Assembly (NCBI GenBank): GCA_034509425.1
Contig: JAVTVJ010000033.1
Location: 2,542,001 to 2,606,000 of the forward strand
Direction of reading: 5' to 3'
Source: Eopsaltria australis
Taxonomy: Eukaryota > Chordata > Aves > Passeriformes > Petroicidae
Length of the DNA: 64,000 nucleotides
Under the pieces are notes generated by a model. That model saw nothing but the letters and a program-made list of their open reading frames with translations. It had not been told where the DNA came from and made no database searches. The first letter of the stretch is position 1; every line of letters starts with the position of its first letter. The translations under genes and the position numbers were made by a program. This document shows, in pieces, positions 62,421-64,000 of this stretch.

Positions 62421-62812
62421 AGCGTTTGAGCTGAGGGAGAGGAGTTCATCTGCGCCGTTCTCCATCCAAGCTGTGTCTGAGCTGCAGGGGACCGGCCTGA
62501 GCTTTCTCCTGTGCTGGGTTGTGCACAGAGCCAGCCTGGCCCGGTGAGGTGGGGCAGGGTTGGCAAGGCTGAGCCACCTCGGCCAGGGGCAGCAGAATGA
62601 AGCCTCTCTCGGCTCAGCTGGAGCCGGGCGAAGCCGACCTGGCTCCTCTGCCTGCAGCTGCCGTGAGGGACCAAAGACCGGGCCGGGGCCCCCCCACCCC
62701 CTCCCTCTCTGCGCCATCTCAGCCAACAGCCAAGCCGTGTGGCTTGGCCCGACCTCACCAGATGGCGCGCAGGGGAGAGAGTGACGTCTTGTCTCAGTCA
62801 GCCGGAAGTCTA
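62421..62812. promoter_or_regulatory. CpG-dense segment inside the LTR-like insertion
   Basis: By eye about 20 CpG in 390 bases, including GCCGGGCG, CCGGGCCGGGG and GGCGCGC, while the rest of the window is CpG-poor. It resembles the U3/R promoter part of GC-rich avian LTRs. I see no host-gene exon next to it. Confidence 0.5.
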
Positions 62813-62952
62813 AAAGAGGCAATCTTTAGATATTCTCTTGGTTTTATGAGTTCTGGAGGTGGAAACTGCAATGCCTCCTTTTGGGTACGTCATTTCCAGC
62901 TCGACCTCCTTCCTTCTGCACCGGAAATCGTAACCAAGGCTACCCCACGACA

Positions 62953-63135
62953 CCAGAGCCTTTATTTTTCCATGCTGAACAACCCAACTCTCTCAGCCTA
63001 TCTTCATAGAACTGCTCCATCCTTCTGATCATCTTGGTGCCCCTACTCTGGACTCATTCCAACAGGTCCAAGTCCTTCCTTTTCTGAGGACCCCAGAGCT
63101 GAATGCAGCACTGAAGGCGGGGTCTCCTGAGAGCA
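62953..63135 (-). mobile_element. CR1 LINE, remaining ORF2 part of the split copy
   Basis: On + it begins AGAGCCTTTATTTTTCCATG and CTGAACAACCCAACTCTCTC, continues through CATCTTGGTGCCCCTACTCT, AACAGGTCCAAGTCCTTCC and GACCCCAGAGCTGAATGCAG, and ends near GGGTCTCCTGAGAGCA. This is the C-terminal ORF2 region of a CR1 on - and continues the copy at 61076-61402. Confidence 0.92.
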
Positions 63136-64000
63136 AATAATATATTTTATGCCTAATCTGGAGAGGGGAGACAACTGAATCAAGTGATTAATTTTTTGAC
63201 ATGTATGCTGAGTCTAACAGAAGAGGTGTGCTTTATAATGTTTTCGATGGGATATGGGCAGTCCTTTGCATGAAACAGGATTGGTAACCACAGTTAGTGT
63301 ATTGGCTTAAAAAAGAACATACATGCAGCGTTTTTTGGTCATTATTACTCAAGACTGTGCTTAAACCAATGACCTAAGGTTTATTCAGAAGTCAGTACTA
63401 TTAAGATATCTCAAATGATCACTAGCAAACAGATGGTTGACTTCCTTTATTAAAATCAGTAAGACCTTCTTAGCCTGGGTAGGAATGGGATTTCACTAGG
63501 TGCATATAACACTGTCAAGTTGGTTTGCTTCTGGTTTTCCTTCAGAGACACAGCTCTGCCAATCATCTCCATTGCACACACATTAATGCAGTCATGGATT
63601 TCAAGCAGAAAACTGAGCAGTAGAAATCTGAGTATGGAAGAAAGAGTAGCTTGTTGTAGGGGATTGCATTATACAAAGAGCTTTGATACGAGCCAGTGCC
63701 CAATCTTGTCTTGGTAACCAGAGTTCAATCTGTGCCATCAGTAACAAGGTCAGTATAGATGGACTTCAGGCAGCTAAAAATTCACTCAAAAGGGAATATA
63801 TTAACTATATTTAGGGACTGTAGTTCTAATTAGATCTATGATAAATCTGAGTGTGAGACAAAACAATCACATCAATTTAATTTATAAAAATAAAAATGGC
63901 TATGAACTTCAAATATTTTAAGGTCAGAAGTCACTGTTTGAAGTCCTGGTTAATATAGGTCATACGACTTTCATGAATTAATTAGCATTGACTTCTATGA
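63136..64000. other. No recognised gene or repeat
   Basis: AT-rich DNA up to the window end. The small open frame at 63520-63717 on + has no domain. Confidence 0.55.

Larger units (their letters stand above)
61403..62952 (-). mobile_element. LTR-like insertion (1.55 kb) inside a CR1; orientation tentative
   Basis: The sequence separating the two CR1 halves starts TGTAGTGGTTTCAG and ends ACCCCACGACA on +, so it has TG...CA ends. Read on -, there is a GC-rich, CpG-rich promoter-like part (62421-62812, about 20 CpG), then a G-run (61605-61635), then AATAAA at 61541-61546, about 140 bases before the end. That order suggests an LTR in minus orientation, but the length is long for a solo LTR and I cannot name the family. 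No gag, pol or env coding is visible. Overlapping frames at 62288-62822 on - and 62236-63028 on + come from the GC-rich part and show no domain. About 25-30 bases of CR1 consensus seem missing at the insertion site, so a simple target duplication is not seen. Confidence 0.65.

Noticed and set aside
62236..63028. Overlapping plus-strand frames and the 140-156-codon minus-strand frames
   Set aside because: They arise from the GC-rich LTR-like insertion and the adjoining CR1; several frames are open together and none shows a domain.
1..64000. CRISPR arrays, tRNA/rRNA genes, bacterial operons, phage modules
   Set aside because: No regularly spaced identical repeats, no tRNA B-box with a cloverleaf, no ribosome-binding-site-led gene clusters. 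The repeat content shows a bird nuclear genome.

Overview
The window reads as bird nuclear DNA from a gene-poor, AT-rich, intergenic or intronic region. The evidence is the set of interspersed repeats. Fragments of the CR1 LINE, the dominant avian retroposon, occur from one end to the other, and several keep the diagnostic 3' end of short ATTCTRTG-type repeats. There are also solo LTRs of avian endogenous-retrovirus type. There are no Alu/L1-type mammalian repeats, no operon-like packing, no rRNA or tRNA, and no CRISPR. I recognise no protein-coding gene or convincing exon. The longest open frames (up to about 234 codons) are unrecognised, overlap other frames or repeats, and look like chance openings.

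Layout, left to right. CR1 3' end on + (1-238). CR1 on - (about 2936-3082). Very old CR1 on + (4799-5073). Possible relic of an ancient amniote repeat (7645-7700). CR1 on + (10935-11328). Solo LTR on - (15660-16243). A long single-copy stretch with small simple repeats and two notable inverted repeats (18707-18729 and 26037-26073). CR1 on + (28372-28685), followed directly by a GC-rich block with diverged tandem units (28690-29690). CR1 on - (33853-34360). CR1 on - (36228-36415). A CR1 on + interrupted by a second CR1 (46253-47110). A CR1 on - that has lost its reverse-transcriptase core (53905-54995). Solo LTR on + (58957-59539), same family as the first. A CR1 on - split by a 1.55-kb LTR-like, CpG-rich insertion (61076-63135).

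The main story is layered insertion history rather than a gene system: CR1 in CR1, LTR in CR1, two sibling solo LTRs in opposite orientation, and an internally deleted CR1. Roughly one eighth of the window is repeat I can name. The remainder appears single-copy and could hold conserved non-coding elements or introns, which cannot be judged without comparative alignment. I found no undescribed multi-gene system. Family assignments come from recalled consensus features, not a database search. Boundaries are good to about 10-30 bases unless stated.
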